A stretch of 29,681 nt of DNA from CAYFHQ01 sp964342805. Lineage in GTDB: Bacteria > Bacillota > Clostridia > Peptostreptococcales > Acidaminobacteraceae. Position 1 is the first letter of the stretch; each line of letters begins with the position of its first letter. The stretch is from positions 1 to 29,681 of the forward strand of contig CAYFHQ010000038.1 in NCBI GenBank assembly GCA_964342805.1, given 5' to 3'. The notes below the pieces were generated by a model that worked only from the letters and a program-made list of their open reading frames with translations, was not told the DNA's origin and made no database searches. The translations under genes were made by a program, and so were the position numbers. Of this stretch, positions 15,777-23,828 are shown one piece after another.

Positions 15777-16262
15777 TTACCTCAGTCCATAACCGTATTG
15801 GCGTTTAAATAGCCAACCATACAAGAAGACCCCTACGATGGCATTGAGGACAATTTCTATTCCAACTATCATAAAGAGCCTGGTGTCGTCGAAGGGTGAC
15901 CGAAAGAGGAAAAAGATCCCCAAGTAAATGGCCTGGTAAACAATCGTTGACACAGCTGTTAAAACAATGGGGGTCAGGAAGTTATCTTTGAAGATGGAAT
16001 CTTCCAAACTGCCTATAACCCAAGCGATCAATAAGTACAACATGAAATTAATACCCAAGACTTTGGTGACAAATAGGTCAGTGAGTAATCCTGAAAAGGC
16101 GCCAAGGATCATTCCTTCACGCCTTCCAAATACTACACAAAAAGTAACCACCAAGACTAGGCTCACATTGGGCATGACCCCGCTTATACGAACCATTTGA
16201 AATACACTGGTCTCCAAAATATAGGTCAAGAGGGCCAACAAGAACAACCATCTTATTTTCAT
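15777..16262 (-). CDS. mreD: Rod shape-determining protein MreD
   Basis: A 161-residue integral membrane protein with about five hydrophobic segments. It carries the family features PNVSLVLVVTFCVVFGRREG, GAFSGLLTDLF and LLIAWVIGSLED. MreD links MreC, RodA and PBP2 at the membrane. Its ATG overlaps the mreC stop by 4 bases (ATGA), so translation is coupled. Its position between mreC and mrdA supports the call, as sequence conservation in this family is low. Confidence 0.9.
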   Translation of the reverse strand: MKIRWLFLLALLTYILETSVFQMVRISGVMPNVSLVLVVTFCVVFGRREGMILGAFSGLLTDLFVTKVLGINFMLYLLIAWVIGSLEDSIFKDNFLTPIVLTAVSTIVYQAIYLGIFFLFRSPFDDTRLFMIVGIEIVLNAIVGVFLYGWLFKRQYGYGLR

Positions 16263-17113
16263 GGTCTTGCCTCCTCGTCGGTGGCAATGATCTTGGCAGG
16301 TAGAACCAACACCTTGTTGAGTCTGCGGAAGTCTACAGATGGTTCCACAACAATTTCTTTCAACAAGCTATTCCGGTCCACAGTCACTTCCACGATCTCT
16401 CCAATGGGTATCCCCTTTGGGTAAAGGCCCACACCGGAAGTCATGATCGAGTCCCCTACGGCTACTTCCGCTTGGGGATCAAACAAGTGTCCCTTGATGA
16501 CCGACTGGACACTGCCCGTGATCAGGCCGTCAAAGTCATTTTCTATTCGGTTCAACTCAAAACCAATGGACGTGTTGTAGTCAATGATCGAAATGACCTT
16601 TGCCCAGTTGTCTCCGGCCTCGTAGACCAAACCCACAAGACCATCACCACTAATAACGGCACTGTTCTTTTGAATTCCATCGGTTAATCCACCATCAATG
16701 ACAAACATGTTGAACCAGTTTCCAGAGTCCTTGGCGATTACATTGAAACTCTTGTAGTCTTTCAAGTCCTCATGGGTATTGTAGTCCAAAGCCTTTGATA
16801 GGTCTCTCAGTTCATTGAGTTCTTTCTTGTCTAAGGTGCGCTCAGTCAGCAGATTCTTCAGTTCTGCATTCTCTTCTCGTAGGGTCTCGTTTTCATCGAG
16901 AATAGTCCAGAACCGGAATATAGGCGTCACTTTTTCAGAAATGAAATTGCCAGTCACTGACACCGTCCGTTGGATAGGGGCCAGCACGTTCCCAGCAATA
17001 TTTTCAACAAAAGTGATTCTTGATCGACCTCCCATGGTAATCCCCATGACGATCAAGAGTAAAATCCCAGCTGATATGATCACCCATTTTTTCCATCGCG
17101 AATCATATCTCAA
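16259..17113 (-). CDS. mreC: Rod shape-determining protein MreC
   Basis: A 284-residue MreC. An N-terminal membrane anchor (about residues 10-30) is followed by a coiled coil (about 67-100, DENETLREENAELKNLLTER) and the periplasm-facing beta domain with GLVGLVYEAGDNWAKVISII and MTSGVGLYPKGIPIGEIVEV. It scaffolds PBP2 and RodA. The start is a TTG at 17113, chosen because GGAGG lies 7 bases upstream and the protein then begins directly before the anchor. It follows mreB after 12 bases. Confidence 0.93.
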   Translation of the reverse strand: MRYDSRWKKWVIISAGILLLIVMGITMGGRSRITFVENIAGNVLAPIQRTVSVTGNFISEKVTPIFRFWTILDENETLREENAELKNLLTERTLDKKELNELRDLSKALDYNTHEDLKDYKSFNVIAKDSGNWFNMFVIDGGLTDGIQKNSAVISGDGLVGLVYEAGDNWAKVISIIDYNTSIGFELNRIENDFDGLITGSVQSVIKGHLFDPQAEVAVGDSIMTSGVGLYPKGIPIGEIVEVTVDRNSLLKEIVVEPSVDFRRLNKVLVLPAKIIATDEEARP

Positions 17114-17125
17114 GGTCTGCCTCCG

Positions 17126-18154
17126 TTATAGCGACTTGGTAGTGATAAAGACACTCTTTAAGCGGTCAAACTCCTCCAGGGCTGTGCCTGTACCTACAGC
17201 AACACAATCCAGAGGATTCTCAGCAATGCGAACAGGCATACCTGTTTCCTGATGGATGAGTTTGTCTAGACCATCAAGGAGGGCACCTCCACCGGTCAGC
17301 ATGATCCCTTGTAACATGATGTCTGCTGCCAGTTCAGGTGGTGTCTTTTCTAGGGTAATCTTAATACCTTCAACAATGGACGACACCGGCTCACTTAGGG
17401 CCGATAGGATTTCCTTTGAACCCACCGTCAGTGTTTTAGGGAGACCCGTCAATAGGTTCCTTCCCGTCACGTCCATTTTCGTTTCTACTTTTTTATCGTA
17501 AGCCGAACCGATTTGGATCTTAATTTGCTCTGCCGTCCGCTCACCAATGGTTAAACTATAGGCCTTGCGGATATGGTGGATGATGGCTTCGTCTAACTCG
17601 TCCCCGCCTACTCGAATGGACCGGGCAGTTACAATTCCACCCAATGAAATAACTGCGATTTCAGTGGTTCCCCCACCGATATCTACGACCATGCTCCCGT
17701 TGGGTTCAGCTACGGGCAGGCCAGCTCCAATGGCAGCTGCCATGGGCTCTTCAATCAAAAGTGCATGTTTGGCACCAGCAGAATAGGCTGCTTCCAGTAC
17801 TGCTCTTTTTTCTACCTCGGTTACACCTGAAGGCACACCTACCACCACTCGGGGTGCAAAGAAAATGGACCGATTGGGATAGGCCTGACGGATAAAGTGT
17901 TTCAGCATTCGTTGTGTAACTTCAAAATCAGCAATAACCCCGTCTCGAAGTGGTCGAATGGCAACTACATTTCCAGGTGTACGGCCAATCATATGTTTGG
18001 CTGCCAGCCCCACTGCCAGTACCTCATTTGATCCTTCTTTTATTGCGACAACCGACGGCTCACGGACCACAATACCCTTGGATTTAATGTTGACCAAGGT
18101 ATTTGCCGTCCCTAAATCGATTCCCATATCTTTCGTAAACCACTTCATAAACAC
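17126..18154 (-). CDS. mreB: Actin-like rod shape protein MreB
   Basis: A 342-residue MreB. ATP-binding motifs of the actin fold are visible: GIDLGTANTLV from residue 11, VVDIGGGTTEIAVI near 157-169, and LTGGGALLDGLDKL near 290. The filament orients RodA-PBP2 around the cell. The start is ambiguous: a GTG at 18154 has GGGG 7 bases upstream, while the ATG at 18148 two codons later would be 13 bases away, so I prefer the GTG. It follows radC after 21 bases. A rod-shaped cell is implied. Confidence 0.96.
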   Translation of the reverse strand: MFMKWFTKDMGIDLGTANTLVNIKSKGIVVREPSVVAIKEGSNEVLAVGLAAKHMIGRTPGNVVAIRPLRDGVIADFEVTQRMLKHFIRQAYPNRSIFFAPRVVVGVPSGVTEVEKRAVLEAAYSAGAKHALLIEEPMAAAIGAGLPVAEPNGSMVVDIGGGTTEIAVISLGGIVTARSIRVGGDELDEAIIHHIRKAYSLTIGERTAEQIKIQIGSAYDKKVETKMDVTGRNLLTGLPKTLTVGSKEILSALSEPVSSIVEGIKITLEKTPPELAADIMLQGIMLTGGGALLDGLDKLIHQETGMPVRIAENPLDCVAVGTGTALEEFDRLKSVFITTKSL

Positions 18155-18175
18155 AGTGTTTCCCCTTTCAAAGGC

Positions 18176-18865
18176 TTACATCTGCGCATGCTCCTTCATA
18201 CTGTGCCAGCGACCATCGCCGATGATCACATGGTCCAAAATGGTGATTCCTAAAACCTTGCCTGCCTCCACCAGTCTACTGGTGATTTGGACGTCTTCAT
18301 GACTGGGCTCTGGATTACCCGATGGATGATTATGTAACAATATGAGTGATGCAGCACTACGCTTCACAGCTCTATTAAATACCTCACGCGGATGAACAAT
18401 TGACGCGTTTAAGCTTCCGATAGAGATGGTTTCCCACCCTACCATTTCATTTTTTGTGTTGAGAAAAATGACGCGAAATTCTTCTTTCAGTAAAAATCGC
18501 ATTTGGGCCATAAAGGCGTCTATGATTTCATTCGGTGATGTGATTCGTCTACGTTTTATTGAATGACTCTTGTAAACTCTACGACCTAACTCCATTGCAG
18601 CCAACACGCTGCATGCTTTGGTTGTTCCAATCCCTTGTGTCTGTGTCAATTCCTCGATGGTTTGTTGGGTCAACCCGACAATGCCTTCCTCTTGGCGGCT
18701 CAGCAAGATTCTTGATAAATCCAAGGCGGATTTGTTGCCGACCCCTGTTCGAATGACAATTGCCAATAATTCTTCATTGGACAGGCTATCCACACCGTAG
18801 AGAAGCAATTTTTCCCGCGGTCGCTCGTCTTTGGCCATGTCCCTAATCATAATATTCTCGTCCAT
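18176..18865 (-). CDS. radC: RadC/JAB1-family protein
   Basis: A 229-residue member of the RadC family, with a helix-hairpin-helix region in the N-terminal half (TQTQGIGTTKACSVLAAMEL) and a JAMM-type metal site near the C-terminus (LILLHNHPSGNPEPSHED). The historical link to DNA repair is not supported for the family and the real function is unknown. The frame opens at a GTG at 18883, but GGAGG sits 5 bases before the ATG at 18865, which is therefore the start. The maf-radC-mreB order is standard in Firmicutes. Confidence 0.93.
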   Translation of the reverse strand: MDENIMIRDMAKDERPREKLLLYGVDSLSNEELLAIVIRTGVGNKSALDLSRILLSRQEEGIVGLTQQTIEELTQTQGIGTTKACSVLAAMELGRRVYKSHSIKRRRITSPNEIIDAFMAQMRFLLKEEFRVIFLNTKNEMVGWETISIGSLNASIVHPREVFNRAVKRSAASLILLHNHPSGNPEPSHEDVQITSRLVEAGKVLGITILDHVIIGDGRWHSMKEHAQM

Positions 18866-18889
18866 TTTTTCCTCCGTTCCCACACGGTA

Positions 18890-19465
18890 TTACAAGAAAA
18901 AGAGTCCGAAATGTCGTTCCAGTAGGTCTTCCAACAAGCCAACGGGTAATCCCACCACATTGTTGTAGTCCCCTTGAATCCACTCAACCAAGGTCATTCC
19001 CTTGCCTTGGATTGCATAAGAACCCGCCTTACCAAAGGGTTCTCCAGATGCGACATAGCGATCAATTTTTTCAGTTGTGACTTGCTTGAATTTGACCATG
19101 GTTCGTTCATAAGCAGCGATCTTATTGAGGGTGCCAGCCTGGACAATGGCAATTCCAGTGATGACCTCATGGACCTTTCCATTGAGCTGGTGGAGCATAT
19201 GTTTGGCATCCTCTTCACTTTTGGGTTTCCCCATGATGACTTGATCAAACACTATGGTATCCGCTGCAATGATCAGTGTGTCATCCCCATGGTTTTCAGC
19301 AATATCCAGTGCTTTTTGTAGGGCCAAGCCCATGGCTACCTGGGTTGGCGCTTCACCCTCTCGAACCACCTCGTCAATATTGCTTCCTTCCACTGAAAAG
19401 GAAACTTCTAGCCTTTCCAGTAACTCCTTGCGACGGGGTGAGTTTGAAGCTAAAACAATTTTCAT
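18890..19465 (-). CDS. maf: Maf family nucleotide pyrophosphatase
   Basis: A 191-residue Maf/HAM1-like protein that hydrolyses nucleoside triphosphates (dTTP, UTP and modified nucleotides) to monophosphates; it is associated with septum control. The family motifs are LASNSPRRKELL at the N-terminus, IIAADTIVF near residue 67, and GKAGSYAIQGKG. The ATG at 19465 has GGAGG 5 bases upstream. It follows DUF4321 after 9 bases. Confidence 0.95.
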   Translation of the reverse strand: MKIVLASNSPRRKELLERLEVSFSVEGSNIDEVVREGEAPTQVAMGLALQKALDIAENHGDDTLIIAADTIVFDQVIMGKPKSEEDAKHMLHQLNGKVHEVITGIAIVQAGTLNKIAAYERTMVKFKQVTTEKIDRYVASGEPFGKAGSYAIQGKGMTLVEWIQGDYNNVVGLPVGLLEDLLERHFGLFFL

Positions 19466-19474
19466 TCTGGCCTC

Positions 19475-19720
19475 CTAGAGTGAACGATAGGCAACTAGTG
19501 CAACCAATAGACCAATCATGCCAGAAACATTGATCGACATTTTCAGCCCTAGCGTTAGTTTGAGTACGCCTAGGTCAACTAGGAAGGGTTCAAACCCTAT
19601 ACTCCGTCCAATCGCTAAAAAAGGCAGTGCGTTGCCAAAGGCGTCGCCCAATATTCCTCCAATGACCAAGCCGATGAGGATCATGAGCATGAGTAAAAAC
19701 GTGTTTTGTGTCTTTCGCAT
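19475..19720 (-). CDS. DUF4321 small membrane protein
   Basis: An 81-residue protein with two hydrophobic segments (about residues 8-26 and 62-79) and a conserved middle (LPFLAIGRSIGFEPFLVDLG) that I recognise as DUF4321, a family found in Clostridia just before maf. No function is known. The start at 19720 (MRKTQNTF) is preferred over the longer frame to 19795 because GGAGG lies 5 bases upstream and only this start gives the family length. It is the first gene of the maf-radC-mre-mrdA unit. Confidence 0.8.
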   Translation of the reverse strand: MRKTQNTFLLMLMILIGLVIGGILGDAFGNALPFLAIGRSIGFEPFLVDLGVLKLTLGLKMSINVSGMIGLLVALVAYRSL

Positions 19721-19810
19721 GGCTGCCTCCATTACTATACCATTAATTGGTATTTTATTCCATTTGTATCGTTTGTGGGAACGGTTAATGGACATAAGAA
19801 CTCACGTTTA

Positions 19811-19839
19811 AGTGTAGCATGTGACACCTTCTTTCACAA
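19811..19839 (-). promoter_or_regulatory. Promoter of DUF4321-maf-radC-mreBCD-mrdA
   Basis: Minus-strand TTGTGA (19834-19839), a 17-base spacer, and TACACT (19811-19816) preceded by an extended TGC. It is the only good promoter between the rnf terminator and the shape-gene operon. Confidence 0.68.
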
Positions 19840-19946
19840 GTTACAAGATGGCATAATTATCGGCTGAGACCAAGCTTTCTGTGTGCCATAGCGGTCAAGG
19901 TGTAAACCCTTTAAAGAGCCCCGTCCACTCCAGTTGATTTTCACCA

Positions 19947-19993
19947 AAAGCAAAAGAAGGGATTGACCAGATCCTTGATCTGATCAACCCCTT
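19947..19993 (-). terminator. Terminator of the rnf operon
   Basis: Minus-strand arms AAGGGGTTGATCAGATC (19993-19977) and GATCTGGTCAATCCCTT (19973-19957) give a 17-bp stem with two G-U pairs and a 3-base loop, followed by CTTTTGCTTTTGG. It lies about 50 bases past the rnfB stop. Confidence 0.92.
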
Positions 19994-20044
19994 GTGGTTG
20001 AAGATTTAAATGTTTTTCTTTGCTTAAGTCATAGCCCTAGTGAC

Positions 20045-21028
20045 CTATTTCATTTCGATAGCGTCTTTTGGACACTTGGCTTCACATGCGCTACAACCAA
20101 TGCACTTTTCATGGTCGATGACGTGGACTTTTTTCACTTCACCTTCGATGGCATCCACAGGACAAGCCCGCGCACATAGGGTACAACCGATACACTTTTC
20201 GTCGATGATGTAGGCCGTTTTGCGTGCTTCGAAGTCCGCCCAAATTGCCTTTGTAGGACACTTCTCTGCACACAGCATACATTCCGTACACTTGTCATAA
20301 TCAATCTTGGCGATGTTGTTCTCCACATGAATAGCGTCGAAAGGACAAGCCTTTTCACACATTTTACATGCAATACATGCAACACCACAATTCTTCTTCA
20401 CGTGACCACCGCGTTCTTCGTTCATGCAGTCAACGATGACATTGTGGCCATATGGAACATAACCTATGACATCCTTTGGACAAATCTCTAGGCACTTGCC
20501 ACAAGCTGTACATTTTTCGGGATCAACCAAGGCCAAGCCATTTTCTTGTACATGGATAGCGTCAAAAGGACAAACACGCTCACATGAGCCCAGTCCCATA
20601 CATCCGTGGCCACAGGACTTGGAACCACCAGCCAGCATGTTAGCTGCCAGGCAATCCTTGATTCCGTTATACTCGTACTTTTCAGTACAGTTGTCGTGGG
20701 TTCCATTACAAAGAACACGAGCAACCATCTTCACAGAGTCGCCAGCCTCAAGACCCATAATCGAGGCCAAGGCTGCCGTACAATCTGCGCCACCAACAGG
20801 GCAACCATTTACGGGGGCATTCCCTTCCACGACCGCATTGGCAAAGCCAGCACATCCAGGGAAGCCACAACCACCACAGTTTGCGCCTGGAAGCGCATCT
20901 AATATTCGAATGGCTCTTGGGTCTACCTCAACAGCAAATTTCTGTGAAGCAAAGGCCAGGCCTGCCCCAAACACAAGGCCCATACCCCCAAGACTCAGAC
21001 CGGCAAAAACAATACTATTCATATCCAT
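20045..21028 (-). CDS. rnfB: Rnf electron transport complex subunit RnfB
   Basis: A 327-residue iron-sulfur subunit, thought to accept electrons from ferredoxin. An N-terminal membrane anchor (about residues 5-27) is followed by the Fes domain (NCGGCGFPGCAGFA). Six further Cys motifs ending in CP follow: SCERVCP, CTACGKCLEICP, CIACKMCEKACP, CTECMLCAEKCP, CIGCTLCARACP and CIGCSACEAKCP. That is up to seven 4Fe-4S clusters, more than the proteobacterial form and typical of clostridial RnfB. The ATG at 21028 is preferred (GGAGG 8 bases upstream) over the GTG at 21037. It is the last gene of rnfCDGEAB. Confidence 0.95.
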   Translation of the reverse strand: MDMNSIVFAGLSLGGMGLVFGAGLAFASQKFAVEVDPRAIRILDALPGANCGGCGFPGCAGFANAVVEGNAPVNGCPVGGADCTAALASIMGLEAGDSVKMVARVLCNGTHDNCTEKYEYNGIKDCLAANMLAGGSKSCGHGCMGLGSCERVCPFDAIHVQENGLALVDPEKCTACGKCLEICPKDVIGYVPYGHNVIVDCMNEERGGHVKKNCGVACIACKMCEKACPFDAIHVENNIAKIDYDKCTECMLCAEKCPTKAIWADFEARKTAYIIDEKCIGCTLCARACPVDAIEGEVKKVHVIDHEKCIGCSACEAKCPKDAIEMK

Positions 21029-21040
21029 TCCCAGCACCTC

Positions 21041-21622
21041 CTACACTAATCCCGTGAAGCCCAGGAATGCAATTGCCATCAGACCAGCTGTGATCAGAGC
21101 GATCGGGAAGCCCTCGAATGGAGCTGGAACGTCAGCAACAACCAGTTTTTCTCGAATCCCCGCAAACAATACGATTGCTAGAGAAAAGCCAACAGCAGCT
21201 GCAACAGAGTGGACAATTGTCTGAACCAAGCCAAACTTAAATTGAATATTCAGAAGTGCCAGACCCAATACTGCACAGTTGGTCGTGATCAGTGGTAGGA
21301 ACACGCCCAAGGCTTGGTAGAGGGTAGGACTAATTTTTTGAAGAACAATTTCAACGAACTGTACCAGGGAGGCAATAACAAGAATAAAAGCAATTGTTTG
21401 CAGATATTCAAGGCCCAGTGGTACTAGGATCCACTCCCATACAAAGAATGTGATGATCCCTGCCATGGTCATAACGAAGGTTACCGCCATACCCATGCCA
21501 AAAGCTGTCTCAACCTGCTTGGAAACGCCCAAGAAGGGACAGATTCCAAGGAACCGGGAGAGAACAAAGTTATTTACGAGAATCGCACTAACGACGATTA
21601 CTAATAGACTTGCATCTTCCAT
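21041..21622 (-). CDS. rnfA: Rnf complex membrane subunit RnfA
   Basis: A 193-residue membrane protein with six hydrophobic segments, related to NqrE. The sequences NNFVLSRFLGICPFLGVS near the N-terminus and PLITTNCAVLGLALL in the middle are the Cys-containing conserved segments that hold an intramembrane iron-sulfur centre in this family. Together with RnfE it forms the symmetric membrane core. The ATG at 21622 has GGGGAG about 6 bases upstream. It follows rnfE after 14 bases. Confidence 0.95.
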   Translation of the reverse strand: MEDASLLVIVVSAILVNNFVLSRFLGICPFLGVSKQVETAFGMGMAVTFVMTMAGIITFFVWEWILVPLGLEYLQTIAFILVIASLVQFVEIVLQKISPTLYQALGVFLPLITTNCAVLGLALLNIQFKFGLVQTIVHSVAAAVGFSLAIVLFAGIREKLVVADVPAPFEGFPIALITAGLMAIAFLGFTGLV

Positions 21623-21636
21623 ATGCGCTCCCCTTC

Positions 21637-22233
21637 CTATGCCACATGTCGCAGTTTCATACTGTTGTTAAACGCTAACATCAGACCAAGCGCTAGAAAT
21701 GCTCCTGGAGGAAGGATCATAATCAAAGCAGGTTCAAAACTTGATCCAAAAAAACTGAAACCAAAAACTTCACCTGCACCTAACAATTCACGTACCGCTC
21801 CAAGTAATAAAAGTGATAAGGTAAATCCAGTACCCATACCTATCCCATCAACAGCAGACCTAATCACACCATTCTTAAATGCAAAAGCTTCTGCTCTTGC
21901 TAAAATTAGACAGTTCACAACAATGAGTGGTATAAAAAGACCTAATGCAACAAACAATTCTGGTACATATGCCTCCATGAACATACCTATCACTGTTACA
22001 AAACTGGCAATAATCACGATGAATATTGGGATTCTAATCTTAGTTGGAACATATTTACGTATTGACGATATAACAATGTTTGAAGCTACTAGAACAGCTA
22101 AAGTTGCAAGCCCCATTGCTACACCATTGATCGCTGATGTTGTTACTGCTAGCGTAGGACACATCCCCAATAATTGAAAGAAAATCGGATTTTCCTTAAT
22201 AATTCCATTTCTCAATATTTTAAGTAATCTCAA
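21637..22233 (-). CDS. rnfE: Rnf complex membrane subunit RnfE
   Basis: A 198-residue six-segment membrane protein related to NqrD and to RnfA. Matching Cys segments are present: NPIFFQLLGMCPTLAVT and PLIVVNCLILARAEAFA. The start is a TTG at 22233, chosen because AAGGGGG lies 6 bases upstream and no nearer ATG exists. This gene and rnfG are visibly richer in A+T (sampled blocks about 28-45% GC) than the genes on each side (about 50-58%), although the protein looks intact. Confidence 0.94.
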   Translation of the reverse strand: MRLLKILRNGIIKENPIFFQLLGMCPTLAVTTSAINGVAMGLATLAVLVASNIVISSIRKYVPTKIRIPIFIVIIASFVTVIGMFMEAYVPELFVALGLFIPLIVVNCLILARAEAFAFKNGVIRSAVDGIGMGTGFTLSLLLLGAVRELLGAGEVFGFSFFGSSFEPALIMILPPGAFLALGLMLAFNNSMKLRHVA

Positions 22234-22249
22234 GACGAACCCCCTTAAC

Positions 22250-22837
22250 CTATTCTAACAGTTTGATATACACGTTTGCAGCAAGATTAACTCCCTCAGT
22301 TACAGCATCTGAAGTTATGGTTGCTCCAGAGATAGCGATTATCTGGTTTTCGTCCCGCTTAACTTTTGAAACGTTTATTGTTTTTCTTGCATTCATACCA
22401 TTAAACTGCTCATAAAACTCAGGATCTTCTTTTGCTTTGGCACCAAGTCCAGGAGTTTCAAGATGTGTTCCAATGCGCACACCACTGATTTTCCCATCCA
22501 TATTAACCCCAGTTGTAACCTCAATGTCACCACCATAACCACCAGGAGTTGTTTTAATTACTAACCCAACTTGCTCAGTACCAGCATAACCTATATGAAC
22601 GTCTACAAGTCTAGGTTGATTTTCTTTCATCAGATCCATCAAAGTTGCGTCTAGTTTTTCGAACTTCGTTGCCTCTTTTAACACTGCTTGACGAGCCAAC
22701 CGACTTGCGGTTTCTCTCTGAGCCATTATAGGACCTTGCGTTAAACCATCTGCAATTGATAATAGAACCGCAGATATAACACTTACTATTAATAAAATCG
22801 ATCCAAGTTTGATAATTTCTTTTACATCTGCCTTCAT
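22250..22837 (-). CDS. rnfG: Rnf complex flavoprotein subunit RnfG
   Basis: A 195-residue subunit with one N-terminal membrane anchor (about residues 10-28) and an FMN-binding domain outside the membrane. The covalent FMN site is SGATITS, with probable attachment at T173, and the family stretch THLETPGLGAKA is present. The ATG at 22837 overlaps the rnfD stop by 4 bases (ATGA) and has GGAGG 9-10 bases upstream within rnfD. Base composition shifts to A+T-rich at this gene boundary. Confidence 0.95.
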   Translation of the reverse strand: MKADVKEIIKLGSILLIVSVISAVLLSIADGLTQGPIMAQRETASRLARQAVLKEATKFEKLDATLMDLMKENQPRLVDVHIGYAGTEQVGLVIKTTPGGYGGDIEVTTGVNMDGKISGVRIGTHLETPGLGAKAKEDPEFYEQFNGMNARKTINVSKVKRDENQIIAISGATITSDAVTEGVNLAANVYIKLLE

Positions 22838-23814
22838 GCTTTACCACCTCCAAACACGCGAGGCGTTGTATACCTTTCAATCAGCGGCGCAGCAACGTTC
22901 ATCAGAAGGATGGAATACGACACACCCTCTGGGTATCCACCATAGAATCGGATAACTGCTGTCAATAAACCACAACCAACGGCAAAAATCACTTGTCCCC
23001 TAGGGTTGATTGGAGATGACGCGTAATCCGTTGCCATGAAGAAGGCGCCTAACATGAGGCCACCTGCAAACAAGTCATAAAGAGTAAGCATTGGCTCAAA
23101 TCCACCCATGAAGAAGGTAAGAACCGCAACCGTACCAATAAAGATGGCAGGAATACGAATGCTAATCACCTTTCTCCAAACCAGGTAGAGACCCCCAAGA
23201 ATGAGTAGCAAGGCACTGGTTTCACCTAAACTGCCACCCACATTCCCTTCAAATACTTGCCATAGGGAAGGCACATTATAAGAGGCATTGGACATGGCTT
23301 CCGCGATGTTGAACTGGTAGGTCTCCTTTAGCATAGCGAGAGGCGTTGCTGTGGATACTGCGTCCACAGGAAAAGCACCAGGTTGGGTCCATGCCGTCAT
23401 TCGAACTGGCCATGAAGCCATGAGCATGGCTCGTGCGGCCAGGGCTGGATTCATAAAGTTGTGGCCCAGTCCACCAAAGGCGTGTTTGACGATGGCAATG
23501 GCAAATGCTGAGCCGATTACCGCCAGCCACCAAGGGGAAGACGCAGGCATGTTCATTGCCAACAGCAAGCCTGTAACTACTGCTGACCAATCGTTGATTG
23601 TTACTTCCTGACCCTTAAGCTTCTGGATCAAGGCTTCAGTACCCACCGCTGTGAGTATGGAAACCAGCGTTACCATGATCGCTGGTAGGCCAAAGCGGTA
23701 AAAGCCATACAAGGCTGCAGGCGTTAACGCAATGACAACATCCCTCATTATCCGACTGATGGAATCAGTGGAACGGATATGCGGAGATGATGATAGGACC
23801 AATCGTTGTTCCAT
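22834..23814 (-). CDS. rnfD: Rnf complex membrane flavoprotein subunit RnfD
   Basis: A 326-residue polytopic membrane subunit related to NqrB. The flavinylation stretch DAVSTATPLAM at residues 151-161 carries the probable covalent FMN threonine T157. Conserved segments GGLGHNFMNPALAARAML and ATDYASSPINPRGQ are also present. It forms part of the ion pathway (Na+ or H+; not decidable here). The ATG at 23814 has GGAGGAACGG upstream, and it follows rnfC after 14 bases. Confidence 0.96.
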   Translation of the reverse strand: MEQRLVLSSSPHIRSTDSISRIMRDVVIALTPAALYGFYRFGLPAIMVTLVSILTAVGTEALIQKLKGQEVTINDWSAVVTGLLLAMNMPASSPWWLAVIGSAFAIAIVKHAFGGLGHNFMNPALAARAMLMASWPVRMTAWTQPGAFPVDAVSTATPLAMLKETYQFNIAEAMSNASYNVPSLWQVFEGNVGGSLGETSALLLILGGLYLVWRKVISIRIPAIFIGTVAVLTFFMGGFEPMLTLYDLFAGGLMLGAFFMATDYASSPINPRGQVIFAVGCGLLTAVIRFYGGYPEGVSYSILLMNVAAPLIERYTTPRVFGGGKA

Positions 23815-23828
23815 TTCCGTTCCTCCTG

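Larger units (their letters stand above)
19721..20044. other. 324-base gap between rnfB and DUF4321
   Basis: This gap contains no gene that I can support. From right to left it holds the rnf terminator (19947-19993), about 100 bases with no clear feature (19840-19946), the promoter at 19811-19839, and an 85-base leader. The leader includes the inverted repeat ATACCA-N5-TGGTAT at 19737-19753, 17 bases before the DUF4321 ATG, which could form a small hairpin beside the ribosome binding site. Confidence 0.6.

Noticed and set aside
20466..21224. 252-codon plus-strand open frame opposite rnfB
   Set aside because: Antisense to the Cys-rich rnfB, with a low-complexity translation rich in Pro/Ser/Thr and no domain.
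21623..22177. Long plus-strand open frame opposite rnfE
   Set aside because: It is antisense to a well-conserved gene, has no ribosome site and no recognisable domain; it is a shadow of the codon pattern.
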